Below are positions 22,922-35,340 of a DNA stretch of 64,000 nucleotides, one piece after another; positions within the stretch are counted from its first letter, which is position 1; every line of letters starts with the position of its first letter. This DNA comes from Mikania micrantha. Taxonomy: Eukaryota > Streptophyta > Magnoliopsida > Asterales > Asteraceae. Below the pieces are notes generated by a model, which was given only the letters and a program-made list of their open reading frames with translations, had not been told where the DNA came from and searched no databases. A program made the position numbers and the translations under genes. Location: assembly GCA_009363875.1 (NCBI GenBank), contig CM018689.1, forward strand, positions 1,650,501-1,714,500, written 5' to 3'.

Positions 22922-25750
22922 TGTGACAATCCGACTTTTCGGATTAACCTTGTTAACTGAAGATGGTGAGATCACAGGCCCAACAGAGCTAATGTGGGCC
23001 CAATAAGCCAAGGGAGGCCCAGTAAGGCCCAATAAGGTCAAGTGAGGCCCAATGAAAACAAAGTAGGCCCAGGGAAGGCCCAATAAGGCCAAGGAAGGCC
23101 CAATGAGGCCCAATTGTATTTAAGAAGCCCAATTGGGTTAATTAAGTCCAACAATATTCTAAGAAGCCCGATTTGTGACAATTTGGGAGTTTAGGTTCAA
23201 TTTTGTTAACCGAAATGTGATATTATGATACAAAAACAAATTTCAAGGGTTGAAATTAGGCAAAATCAATCCAAACATACCACAATTGCAAAGATTGTAC
23301 TTGTAATTGGTTAAAACACACTAGTTTGACTTTTAAAGTCAAAATTCGTGGGATTTATCAACTAAAGTTCGAATTTCTCATTAAAACTAGGTTATAACTG
23401 AAATCAATCGACTTAAATCATCACATTAATGATGATTAATAGTTATTATACGTTATTGGATCGAATCATTAGCAAATTTATTGAAAACGGTCACAATAAC
23501 TCGAAACCGTAGCCCTATATATCTAAAACCTCAACATTCGATCAAATTTCGAAAAATTGAACTCTCAGAGAACTCTTTCGGCACATTCAGAACCTCTTCC
23601 ATTCACCAATTCGAACAGAAAAACATCGGGGAGTGAGATTGATACAAGGGTTGGCCGAATTCAAGTCCAAGTCGTGATATTGCAAATTGATACTAAGTCA
23701 AGTAAGTTTTTCATTCCTAATCATTCTAAAAGGTCCGATTAAGCTAAGCCCTAGCCTCATTTCTGGTTACAATAACGAATTTTATGAATTCAACATCTAG
23801 GGTTCTTCGACTTAGATGATTTGGGGGTTTCTTGTTTAAACTGTATAGTAGTCGAAATAGATCACATGGTTAGTTTCATAAGTAACCGACTAAGGTTAAT
23901 ATCAAATCAATTTCGGCTTTTAACATTGGATTAATAGAATTCGAATTCTAGGGTTCTTGTTAGGGAACGATTTGGGGGTTTCCATAAAAATCAGTTGCAG
24001 AACCAAATTAAATGATATAGGTAGTCTCAGAAGGTTCCGATCAAGCGAAATACTACATTAATTTTATATTCAAACATCGAATTATATGAATTCCATAACT
24101 AGGGTTCTTAAGAAAAACGAGTTGGGGGATTTTATTATAATGGACTCAAAGATCGAATTAGATGATACCATTAGTTTCAGAGGATTCCGATCAGCAAAAA
24201 CCATATAGCAACTTCATGAAAAATTATCGAATTGAATGAATTGGAGTTGGGGTTTAAGAACTTGAGTTCGAAAGTGTTAAGACCCGATTAGTAGGGTTCT
24301 ATTGTTTAATTTTTGAATTAAAACCGTACTTAGAATAGGTTGAATCCCAGAAACAAAAACCCTATGATTCCAGTTTCAATTAAGTTCGAATTCGTGGTCA
24401 ATTGGGTGGAAGTTGCTTCGGCTATAATATCAAATAGGATTTGGACTGAAAGGGTGTTTAAAAGAATTTTATTTGGAGTTCTGTTGCGAGACCCTAGCGG
24501 GCGAGATGGTAGTGCGCGTGTGTATGGTGTGAGGGGTCGCGGGTTCGAGCCTTAGGGCTGCCGGTTTTGGTAATTTCAAATCCTTTTTGAATTTAGCCCA
24601 TAACTCTTTCGTTCTAACTCCGTTTTGACCCGTTCGAGTTGCGTTGGAACCGTAACGGGAATACGAACACCTTGAAATAATAAAATTTATATTTTAATCC
24701 GAAAACGAAATCACGTATAGTTTCGTTTATTTAAATAAAATCGTATATGTTTTATTTAAACGATTTCTAAAGACACGCGTACTTTCGTATGCACATTTCT
24801 AACACTTTAACATACGTGTATTGACACGTATGTGATTACAAGCACAAAACGACTATCTGAATAACACTACGTTATTGTTTAAACACAGATCCTTCGTAAG
24901 AGGATTATCTACACGAGTTCACGTAGTTGATCATTCTGCAATACTCAAAGGTGCGTACACGGCCCCTTTCTTATTTTAAACTGTTTTGGGGGAGAAAACA
25001 TGTGCAACAAACTATTTTTAGATACATATCACTTGCATGAGTTAGCTGTTTACATTATGTGACAACATAGCAAATTGAAAGTCCTTACACACCTCGAACC
25101 GTTTAGTTTGCTGTAACGCAAAGCGTGGTAGTTGGAAATAGATCTATTAGGTTTGACAAACCTCACCTGGTAGATGGGATCTACGCAGGTGTTTGACTGA
25201 CCAAACACATTTTACTATTGTTGTGCTAGACAATAGTGGCAAGGCAAAAACATGCTATAGCATGGCAATTCGTCAGCTTCGGTGTCGACCACTTATGTAA
25301 ATAGTTTATATGACTAGCTATCATGACTGTGCATGTGTGATTATGTTATCTACAAACTTGATATTCAAACTGCTGTTTTGAACATTGTGAATGCTTAAAA
25401 CCTGTGTTATGCACCAACCATTGTGTTGACTTGATTTACATGTTTTCTCAGGACGCTAAGGCGCGCATTAAAGCTGGCATGGACTAGGAGTTAGAGTCGC
25501 ATGCATTTTAAACATTTTGGATATTTGAATTTGAACATTTGAGTATTTTGTTTTGTAATTTTCATATTACAACTGTTACTGGTTTTTAAACGCTTCCGCA
25601 ACTTTTGAAAACTCTGATGTTATGTTTTAAAGACCAAAGTATGTTTTGAAATTCATATAGAGGTCTTCGCTATGTCTAATGATCTGAGATCCTGGTTTGT
25701 CACGTTCCCAAACGGTATGATTCCGTTAGTTGGAAATTGGGGGTGTGACA
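22922..25750 (+). repeat. Element C 3' LTR (2829 bp)
   Basis: Same length as the 5' LTR; 12 substitutions by my reading, no indel. It carries the same GGCCCA cluster, TATA box, tRNA-like segment and intron-like module (24961-25451). Confidence 0.97.
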
Positions 25751-26098
25751 TAATCCTTTTTGGATATGCATACTAGGCTGCCCAGATAGAGGACCTAGTA
25801 GACTTTTGGAGAAGCACATTCTTGGTTGATGATACATATCACTTTTGATATCTTGTACATACACAAGATATAAACATTTGATTCTTTTGGTTAGGTTTAC
25901 TTAGTTAAATTGCAGAACATTGCTATTGTAATTTAACTTTGTAATCCTATATATCATTTGATTGTGCTTTAGTTATTCTTAAACGTTGATGCCATGTAAA
26001 CAATCTGATCATCATGATTATCACCCGCGATATCACGCCCCGGGAACCTTCCGCCCGACGGGGACTCCGATCCAACCCCGCCGGCTCGAGATGTGACA
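25751..26098 (+). repeat. Element B 5' LTR, right part (after element C)
   Basis: Starts with the right copy of TAATC (25751-25755) and continues colinear with 34745-35076, ending in the GC-rich block CCCCGGGAACCTTCC and TGTGACA. Left and right parts together give 4114 bases, against 4126 for the 3' LTR. Confidence 0.95.
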
Positions 26099-26101
26099 GA
26101 T

Positions 26102-26113
26102 TGGTATCAGAGC
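26102..26113 (+). promoter_or_regulatory. Element B primer-binding site (initiator Met tRNA)
   Basis: TGGTATCAGAGC three bases after the LTR. Followed by GGTTATAGAGAA and CTAGACTATAAC (26159-26170), shared with the sister elements. Confidence 0.92.
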
Positions 26114-26267
26114 TCAAGGTTATAGAGAATAATAGGTCATTTACTTAAACGGTTTGGCCTAGACTATAACTTAGGGACCCTCATGTAGAGAACTTAAGAC
26201 TTAAGCTTGCATTATGTTTTCTGCATTCGATCATTGCACTAACCAAATTCTTTTGGTTATGATCAGA

Positions 26268-27956
26268 ATGCCGCCGAGAAAACAACCTACTCCGCAAGTC
26301 TCTGCACCTCACTCTTCGACTCCTACACCAACGGATTCACCACCGCCACCTTCACCTCCTCCACACTCTCCACCACCGGGTTCAAGCACTACTCGGACAT
26401 TAGATCCTGCTACCATCGCCTTGGCGACACTGCTGAGTACCCAACTGACAAGCCAACTGAAAGAGGTCATCCCAGAGATGATAAACAGGATCCAGGGCCA
26501 TGGCAACACTTTTGGTCATACTACAGGAGAAGCTAGTGGAAACACTAGCCATACGTCTGACTGCTCCTACAAATCCTTTGTAGGATGCAAACCTCCTAGT
26601 TTCACTGGAGTTGAAGTAGCTGTTGGATTAATCCAATGGCTAGAAAAGATGGAGAACACTCTAAACATTAGCAGCTGTCCAGAACACCATAAGGTTCGCT
26701 ATGCAGCTGGTTCATTCAGCAAGCGAGCTTTAACATGGTGGAACGCACAGATCAGGGCTAAGGGAAGAGATGAAGCAATGGCGATGCCTTGGGCAGAATT
26801 TAAACTTCTTCTGAGGAATGAGTTTTGCCCGAAACATGAACTGCAACAATTGGAGATTGAGCTCTCGAATCATGAGATGAAGGGAGCTGACCACATGACT
26901 TTTACCAACCGCTATCATGAACTGGTAGCCCTGGTGCCAGAAATGGTACAAACCTTGGAGAAACTGATTGATCGCTATGTGGCAGGATTACCTTCATGTA
27001 TACAAAGCGTTGTACTAGCTTCATATCCTGCTACTTTGGAGTCAGCCATTTCCCTCTCTGCTAAGCTTACCAAAGTAATGGTAAAGTCTGGAGTTTTAAA
27101 AGATGAAGCTGGAAAAGCCAAGGAAACAACATCAAAGAAACCCGAGAACCACCAGAAAAAGAAGCAAAAGGTCGTAAAGAACTATGCGGCCGTCACCCCT
27201 CTGAGATAGGCATCTGTAGCACCTGTCAATCCTACTACAAGGGGTTATGGGGGAGAATATCCCCAGTGCACAAACTGCAAGTATCATCATCCTGCTGGTG
27301 CTCAATGCAGGAAGTGCACGAATTGTGGCCGGTTTGGCCACTGGGCGAACAAATGCCGCTTTGCGGTGAATCAGGCTACCAACACTGCAACAAGAGCACT
27401 ACCTCCACCACCACCACCACAGAACCCGGTCGACAACAACAACAGAGGATGCTACAACTGCGGGGAAATGGGTCTTTTCTCCCGCAACTGCCCAAAGAAA
27501 GTGCAACCTGGAGCACAGGCACCTCGCGGACGAGCCTTTGTTATTGGAGCCAATGCAGCACGCCAAGACCCTAATGTGGTCACTGGTACATTTCTTTTAC
27601 ATGACTCTTATGCATCTATACTATTTGATACTGGTGCAGACCAGAGTTTTATTTCATCAGATTTTGCACAACAACTTAGTCTTACTGAGGAAACTTTAGA
27701 CTCCCCTTACATTATCGAAGTAGCGAATGGGAAACAAGTTACAGTTAGCAGTATACTTAGGAACTGCCCACTTACACTCGTAGATCACACATTTGCCATC
27801 GACTTGTTGTCGATGGAGTTGGGCAGTTTCGATATCATCGTGGGGATGGATTGGCTCTCACTCAATCGAGTTGAAGTCATCTGTTCCGAGAAGCTACTCC
27901 GGATTCCAGTAACGGATGATCATGTATTGGAAGTTCGTGGGGATCAAGCAAAGTGA
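26268..27956 (+). pseudogene. Element B gag and protease region, two stop codons
   Basis: ATG 26268 follows an acceptor-like TTATGATCAG and opens MPPRKQPTP, a basic then Pro-rich N-terminus. The gag domain has CSYKSFVGCKPPSF, then LTWWN. A TAG at 27207-27209 interrupts the chain before the knuckles, but the same frame continues. The first two Cys/His knuckles are intact (CTNCKYHHPAGAQC and CTNCGRFGHWANKC). In the third, CYNCGEMGLFSRNC, the zinc-binding His is replaced by Leu. The protease has LFDTGADQSFIS. A second stop, TGA at 27954-27956, takes the place of an expected Arg codon, and the frame continues into reverse transcriptase. Not functional as it stands. Confidence 0.9.
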
Positions 27957-30916
27957 AACGTAAAGATCATATCATGCATAAAAGCGCGTAAGTGTCTGCA
28001 AAAGAAGTGCATAGCATTCTTGGCTCACGTGGTGGAGAAAGAGAAAGACAAGAAAACAATACAAGACGTACCGATAGTGAGGGAATATCCTGAAGTGTTT
28101 CCTGAAGATCTACCTGGTTTGCCTCCTGTGCGACCGGTAGAGTTTCGTATCGATCTGATTCCTGGAGCAACACCTGTTGCTAAATCTCCTTACAGGTTAG
28201 CACCTTCGGAGATGCAGGAATTCTCTAACCAACTACAGGAGCTACTTGATAAAGGTTTCATCCGACCTAGCTACTCACCTTGGGGAGCTCCGGTTCTGTT
28301 CGTGAAAAAGAAGGATGGATCTTTTCGTATGTGCATAGACTACCGAGAGTTAAACAAGCTAACCATCAAGAATCGGTATCCACTACCGAGGATTGATGAT
28401 TTGTTTGATCAGTTGCAAGGAGCTCAATACTTTTCAAAGATCGATCTACGTTCTGGATACCACCAGCTCAGAGTGCAAGACGAAGACATACCCAAGACGG
28501 CGTTTCGTACCAGATACGGGCATTATGAGTTCATGGTAACGCCTTTTGGTTTAACGAATGCACCTGCGGTTTTCATGGATCTCATGAACCGTGTGTGTAA
28601 GCCGTATTTGGATCAATTTGTTATTGTATTCATTGATGACATCTTGATCTATTCCAAAAGTAAAGCAGAACACGAGCAACATCTTAGAACGATCTTGGAA
28701 CTGTTAAAGGAGGAGAAGCTCTATGCCAAATTCTCAAAGTGTGAGTTTTGGTTAAAAGAGGTTCAATTCCTAGGTCATGTTGTTAACAGTGAAGGAATTC
28801 ACATTGATCCTGCCAAGATCGAGGCAATAAAAGATTGGGACACTCCAAAGACACCCACGGAGATACGTTCCTTTCTAGGTTTAGCAGGCTATTACAGAAG
28901 GTTTATTTCAAACTTTTCTAAGATAGCGCTGCCACTCACAAAGTTGACACAGAAGAGCGAGCCGTTTGTTTGGGAACAAAAGCAAGAAGAAGCCTTTCAG
29001 ACTTTGAAGCAAAAGTTATGTGATGCTCCGATCTTATCTCTCCTAGATGGTTGCGATGACTTTGTTGTGTATTGTGATGCATCCCATCAGGGACTTGGAT
29101 GTGTACTTATGCAGCGGGACAAAGTCATTGCGTATGCCTCGAGACAATTAAAGATTCATGAGAAGAACTACACTACTCATGATCTGGAATTGGGAGCTGT
29201 GATATTTGCCTTAAAGATCTGGAGACATTACCTATATGGCACCAAGTGTACCATATTTACAGATCACAAAAGTCTGCAACACATATTTGGTCAGAAGGAA
29301 CTCAACATGCGGCAGCGGCGTTGGGTTGAGCTTCTGAATGATTACGACTGTGTAATCAAATATCATCTGGGCAAGGCAAACGTTGTAGCTGATGCCTTGA
29401 GCCGGAAGGAACGAGTCAGACCATTGCGAGTCAGAGCAATGGGAATGACTGTGCAGACAAGCTTACACGACCACATTATGCAAGCACAACAAAAAGCGAT
29501 TGAACGAGGGAACTTGAAGAAAGAACTTGATTGTGGCGTGGAGAAACAGTTGGAAACAAAACCCGATGGACTTGTTTACTTCAAGGATCGTATCTGGATT
29601 CCTGTAGTAGATGAGTTAAGGAAACTTATTTTTGATGAAGCACACAAGACCAAGTACTCTGTGCATCCCGGTGCTGATAAGATGTATCAAGATTTACGGG
29701 CGTTTTATTGGTGGCCGGGTATGAAGAAAGACATAGCTGAGTATGTTGGTCGATGCCTTACGTGTGCTAAAGTGAAGGCAGAACACCAGAAACCGTCAGG
29801 TTTACTGGAACAGCCTGAGATTCCACTTTGGAAGTGGGAACAGATAGCTATGGACTTTGTCACCAAGCTACCCCGCACTTCCAGTGGACACGATACCATT
29901 TGGGTTATCATTGATCGATTAACCAAGTCTGCTCATTTCTTGCCGATGCGAGAAACTTACTCGATGGATAAACTAACGAAGCTTTACATCAATGAGATAG
30001 TGGTACGCCATGGTGTGCCATTGTCTATCATTTCGGATCGTGATAGTAGATTTGCATCAAGGTTCTGGCAGTCATTACAGAAATATCTGGGGACGCAATT
30101 AAATTTGAGTACAGCTTATCATCCACAAACGGATGGTCAAAGCGAACGTACTATTCAGACCCTAGAGGACATGTTGAGAACTTGTGTTCTAGACTTTGGT
30201 GGTAATTGGGATTCTCATTTGCCACTAATCGAGTTCTCCTACAACAACAGTTACCAGAGCAGCATTGGTTGTGCCCCATTCGAGGCCCTTTATGGTCGAA
30301 AATGTCGGTCACCGATCTGTTGGTCAGAAGTAGGAGATAATCGTATCACGGTCCAGAACTTATTCAAGAAACCACAGACAAGATTGCTCAGATACAACAA
30401 AGACTACAAGCAACTCGAAGCAGGCAAAAGAGCTATGCTGATAAACGGCGCAAGCCGTTAGAATTCCAAGTGGGAGACCGTGTCATGTTGAAGGTTTCCC
30501 CATGGAAGGGTGTAGTTCGATTCGCAAAGAAGGGCAAACTAACACCACGGTACGTGGGACCGTTCGATATCATCGAACGTATTGGTCCTGTGGCGTACAG
30601 ATTAAGCTTACCTGATGAACTTAGTGGTGTACATGACGTGTTTCACGTCTCAAACTTGAAGAAATGCTTAGCTGATGAAACTCTTATCATACCGGTTGAA
30701 GAAATTCAATTGGATGAAAACTTACGTTTTGTTGAAGAACCGTTAGAAATAATGGATCGCAAAGTCAAGAAACTAAGGCGCAGCCGTATTCCTATAGTTA
30801 AAGTTCGTTGGAACTCAAGGCGCGGACCTGAGTTTACTTGGGAACGTGAAGATCACATGAGAAACAAGTATCCCCAACTCTTTACCGAGGAAGTCGTACC
30901 GAATAACGAGGCTTAA
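27957..30916 (+). pseudogene. Element B pol: reverse transcriptase, RNase H, integrase, chromodomain-like tail
   Basis: Continues the gag frame. The reverse transcriptase core has SPWGAPVLFVKKKDG, the palm motif FIDDIL and FLGLAGYYRRF. RNase H has VVYCDASHQGLGCVL and the conserved TDHKSLQ. The integrase has the HHCC region, WVIIDRLTKSAHF and the SERTIQTLEDML block. A one-base deletion near 30350 shifts the frame; the distal part (30351-30916) reads in the other frame. It holds the integrase C-terminal GDRVMLKVSPWKG stretch and the tail VRWNSRRGPEFTWERED typical of plant chromoviruses. Ends TAA 30914-30916, overlapping the pre-polypurine stem-loop. Confidence 0.92.
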
Positions 30917-30950
30917 ATTTCGGGACAAAATTTCTCTAACAAGGGGAGAC
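30915..30950 (+). promoter_or_regulatory. Element B stem-loop and polypurine tract
   Basis: AAATTTCGGGACAAAATTT (30915-30933) is the B version of a hairpin shared with A and C, with one mismatch in the stem. The purine tract AAGGGGAGA at 30941-30949 directly precedes the LTR. Confidence 0.8.
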
Positions 30951-33900
30951 TGTAACACCAGTGCCAGACGCGTGCCGGAACGGTGATTGCAACAGTAAAC
31001 ATGTACAGTAACTTAGGTACACATGTCGTGAAACTATGTTTATACTATTGATGCATTTGATTAACATGAAACTATTATACGATTGTCTGAATTTGACTGA
31101 AACCTTAGGGTTTAACAGTCTGAAACATGTCAGACAACACAGTGTTGAAACATAAATACTTGATGTGATACTATTTGGTGTATACGTATGTGAGGTTAAA
31201 GAAAACAAAATCTTAACGGTTGTCGTTTCAGAATGCTAAACCGACGTGTTATTCGTACAGGTGACGATCTGTACGAATGATTCTGATAGTTTAACGTTAT
31301 GAAATAATGACTTAACAGTAGAAAACAAGAATCAGAAAGCCAAACCATCGACGTGTTCGTTCGAATGACGATTCGAACGAATATGCGCGATGGCGACGCG
31401 ATCTGACGAAACGAAATCGAAAACGTATGAAGACTCGAACGATCATAATTTAAAGGAAATAAAATATTTCCTATTTTACAATTTTGAAACTCATCATAAA
31501 TAATATTAAACTAAACTATTTTATTTAAATCGTGAATAAATTAAACAAAACGCGTAAACTATTATAATTCAAAAAAAAAATAATTTAATGAAACGATATT
31601 TAAAATGTTTTTCTAATAATATGTTCTAAAAATCTTAAAAATATTCTTTTTATTTAATTTACAAAATACGCGCGTAACGACCCGGATACGCGACGAAAAC
31701 GTAAACTGAGCAACCGAAACGAACCCGAATACCCTCGGGGTATATAAACATTGGATGAGTGCATTTATTTCATTTTTACATTCCCATCTCTCTCTCTAAC
31801 CTCCCATTTCCGTCACCACCCAAACCTACCATCTTCAACCTTTGCAAGATCATATCTCCTCGTTTCTAGCCGGATTTGAGTGATTCTTTCGCCCAAGTGA
31901 AGATCTTGAAGTCCTCTATCCGAAAGTACAGCAGATCGGAGGGATAAACCAGCCATCTTCGAGGTAATGAGCTTAGAAGTTCACGAACATTAGGGTTTTC
32001 TTAAACTCTACTCGACCACACCCGTCTAAACCATGAAAATCCTAAACCACGCTCATCATTACATAACCAGTAGCTGATTTGTGCATCACAACGTCCTAGG
32101 AATCACTGGATCAAGAGTTCAAGCTTGAGAACAAGTCGGAATACACAGGGTTCGCGGCCCTATCCCCTTGGCCGAACCTTGCATTTCAACCGAACCTTCA
32201 TCATGGCTCACGAACCCTTTTGGGTCTAGCCGAAGCTTATCTCAGATGGCGAAGCTGTTAGGGTCATGAACCATGGAGACCCACAATCCTACATTCCACG
32301 AACCTAACCTTACCGAACCATGCTGCTGGTCGCGAACCTTGTTACAAAGGGTGGGTTAGATGAACCCTTTAGCTGGCAAAGAACTTCAGCCCACGAACCC
32401 TCTAGTCTACGAACCTACATTATGTGGCCGAACCAATGCAGATGACGAACCTTCCATGCTCCCCGAATCCTTATAAGAACCAGGGGACTGCCATGCACGA
32501 ACATATATCACTTAGCCTTCCCCGAACCCTGGTTTAGTGAACAACATAGCCGAACCCTTGTTATGCAGGAGCCGAACCATCGGAGCCACAGCCGAACCTT
32601 ATTCACAACCATATAAAGGGTTCGCTGCCATTATTTTTATCTCGGTCGATCACTTGCAAGTCCCTCGATTTAGATGGCCCAAACACATTATCTTAGGCCC
32701 AATATCATGTTTTCACATAAACACTAAATGGGCCATGAATGTTGACCAAGCCTAAAGCCCAATGGAAACCCAACGAATTAGCCCAACACTTTATTTGAAC
32801 AACCCATCTTGCTATTCGGCCCACATCACTTAAGGACGGCCCAACATGAATCATTTGGCCCAATTGGAGTATTTCGGCCCAATACACATAACCGGCCCAC
32901 CCACACATTAATGATAGGCAAATTTCACATTTATTAGTTCAATGGGTTATCCGGCCCAATAGATTTATATACATGTTAAACGTTTGAATAATCATTGGAA
33001 ACTATAACAATGAAGGATAAAGACTTTTATGGAAAGTAAATTGTTTGTTAAGGTGATGACAAGTTTAAAGTAAATTACACAAGGGTTTAAAAGCCTTATA
33101 CACAAATAAAGAATTTAGGCCGGATAACAACCAAGACTCGCAAGTATTAGTCCACTTTAGGACTAACACTTACACGCACAACAAATTATGATAAACTTGT
33201 ACTTATAAATTACAAACACTATGAAATCAACGCAGGAGCGTGAACATCATAACAAAAGCAAACAAAGAGAGCGTGCATTCTTATTATACATAGTCAACTG
33301 CTTCGGACATAAGGTGAGTTCATCGTCCCCTTTCAAACTTATTTGTTTTACTTCGGGACTGAGAAGCATGTTAAACATTTTCATAAGTTGTTGAAATGTT
33401 ATTTAATGCTTTAAACATAAACATAATTCTTATATTGAAACTTATACTTTAAGCTTGAGGCTTAAAAGCAATTGTTGAATCCTTGTGAGATTTAATGCTA
33501 TTATATGAGACCTGATGCTATTACGTGAGACTTGATACGATTACATGAGACCTGATACAATTACATGAGACTTGATACAATTACATGAGACTTGATACTA
33601 TTACATGAGACTTGATGCTATTATATGAGACTTGAAATAAACATATGATATACATTATGAATCAATGATTGAATATTTGAAACCTTATGCTTGGAAACTA
33701 TTACTTGCGCATGAAACATTGTACATGTATCTAACCATAGTCTATGTAATTGCTAAACTTCTGGTATTCCAGAGCTTGTACCTATGGGGTGAGATACATG
33801 TAAAAACATAAACATAATGATACTCAGCTATTACCTGGTTATAAGGGACATGTAATTGCTAAACTTTTGGTATTCCAGAGCTTTTGTCGGCTTATATGAG

Positions 33901-35076
33901 GTATGTAAAGGCTAAACATGAAAGTATCGATTCTAGGCTATTACCTGGTTATAAGGGACACGTAATTGCTAAACTTCTGGTATTCCAGAGCTTGTGTCGG
34001 CTTATATGAGGTATGTAAATGCTAAACATAAACGTAACATTACGGGGCTATTACCTGGTTATAAGGGACATGTAATTGCTAAACTTCTGGTATTCCAGAG
34101 CTTTTGTCGGCTTATATGAGGTATGTAAATGCTAAACATAAACGTAACCTTACGGGGCTATTACCTGGTTATAAGGGACATGTAATTGCTAAACTTCTGG
34201 TATTCCAGAGCTTTTGTCGGCTTATATGAGGTATGTAAAGGCTAAACATGAACCTAATGAATGCTAAGCTATTATCTATATAAGAGGCATGTAATTGCTA
34301 AGCTTCTGGTATTCCATAGCTTTTGTCTACTTATAGGAGATATGTAATTGTTGAACTATGTGCGTGTGAATCTATGATGCTTGATAAACATGATGGGAAG
34401 CTAACACTTATGAATGCAATAGACATGAAAACTTTGAAATAGATATCAAAAGCTTTAATGAGGATTGAATTGATTGGTAGGTAAAATGCTTAATTATTAT
34501 TAACAACAATGTCATATCCGGGTTAGTATGTGGTGGGATGTTGGCTAGGGCTTGTTCCCTTACATATGCCCTATATATAAGCATACCGACTTGGATATTA
34601 CAGGTGGAGTTAATGAGGTTAAGGTTTTACCGAAAGAGGTTTGTGAAACTATTTTAAACTTATAAAGTTTATGAACTCACCAACCGCTGTGTTGACTTGG
34701 TCTTTTTTTTACATGCTTTCTCAGGTGAAGAACAGGTTTAAGCTTAATCCTTTTTGGATATGCATACTAAGCTGCCCAGATAGAGGACCTAGTAGATTTT
34801 TGGAGAAGCACATTCTTGGTTGATGATACATATCACTTTTGATATCTTGTACATACACAAGATATAAACATTTGATTCTTTTGGTTAGGTTTACTTATTG
34901 CTATTGTAATTTAACTTTGTAATCCTATATATCATTTGATTGTACTTTAGTTATTCTTAAACGTTGATGCTATGTAAACAATCTGATCATCATGATTATC
35001 ACCCGCGATATCACGCCCCGGGAACCTTCCGCCCGACGGGGACTCCGATCCAACCCCGCCGGCTCGGGGTATGACA
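30951..35076 (+). repeat. Element B 3' LTR (4126 bp, uninterrupted)
   Basis: TGTAACACC to TATGACA. It is the intact reference copy for the interrupted 5' LTR. It contains the CGAACC region (about 32150-32630), the GGCCCA cluster, both tandem repeats, and the intron-like module 33314-34724. It has about 38 extra bases near its start and lacks about 16 bases near its end relative to the 5' LTR. Confidence 0.97.
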
Positions 35077-35340
35077 ATTATAGATCGAGTGAACACATTA
35101 GAGGTAGACACACAGGCATGGAGGACTTCGGTTGAGGAGCGGTTGCGTAGGACGTGGGTGCGGAGGATTATTGCTACCTTTTGGCAGCAGATTGAGCTGT
35201 TGAGGGCAGGAGTGGCGAGGGTGAGAGAGTTTCTGATTTGGCTTGGGATGGCCAGTTTCGAGACTAACATGATAGTTTTGGGCGTGATTATGGTGGCAGT
35301 AGCCATGGTGTTTTCCTGTTTATCGTACTTTTTACGATAA
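35077..35340 (+). pseudogene. Element A leader ORF, part 2, with C-terminal membrane segment
   Basis: Starts at the right copy of the duplication ATTAT and continues the coding stretch left at 10207. It encodes a helical region rich in Leu/Val heptads (IDRVNTLEVDTQAW, then ERLRRTWVRRI) and ends in a strongly hydrophobic segment of about 22 residues, MIVLGVIMVAVAMVFSCLSY, followed by FLR and a stop at 35338-35340. This is the layout of a tail-anchored membrane protein: coiled coil plus a single membrane span at the very end. The matching ORF of element C has no such span. An envelope-like protein is not suggested: there is no signal peptide and the ORF lies before gag. The function is unknown. 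Confidence 0.7.

Larger units (their letters stand above)
13979..25750 (+). mobile_element. Element C: young, nearly intact Ty3/gypsy element (11.8 kb)
   Basis: Innermost of the triple nest, inserted in the 5' LTR of element B with a perfect duplication TAATC (13974-13978 and 25751-25755). LTRs are 2829 bases each and differ at 12 positions with no indel by my reading (0.42 %). Order: LTR, primer-binding site, acidic leader ORF, gag-pol in one frame, a spacer with a duplicated polypurine region, LTR. Only one stop codon and a 9-base deletion disturb gag-pol. Confidence 0.97.
10208..35076 (+). mobile_element. Element B: complete but broken Ty3/gypsy element with 4.1 kb LTRs, hosts element C
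   Basis: Bounded by a perfect duplication ATTAT (10203-10207 and 35077-35081). The 5' LTR is interrupted by element C; without C the element is about 13.1 kb, of which 63 % is LTR. The internal part (26099-30950) holds only a primer-binding site, gag-pol and a polypurine tract, with no leader ORF: gag starts about 155 bases after the primer-binding site. LTR divergence by my count is about 39 substitutions in 4114 bases (0.95 %) plus several indels, the longest about 38 bases near the LTR start. Confidence 0.95.

Noticed and set aside
35077..35340. Envelope-like gene in element A
   Set aside because: It lies before gag, has no signal peptide, and has one membrane span at the very C-terminus. 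It does not fit an envelope protein layout.
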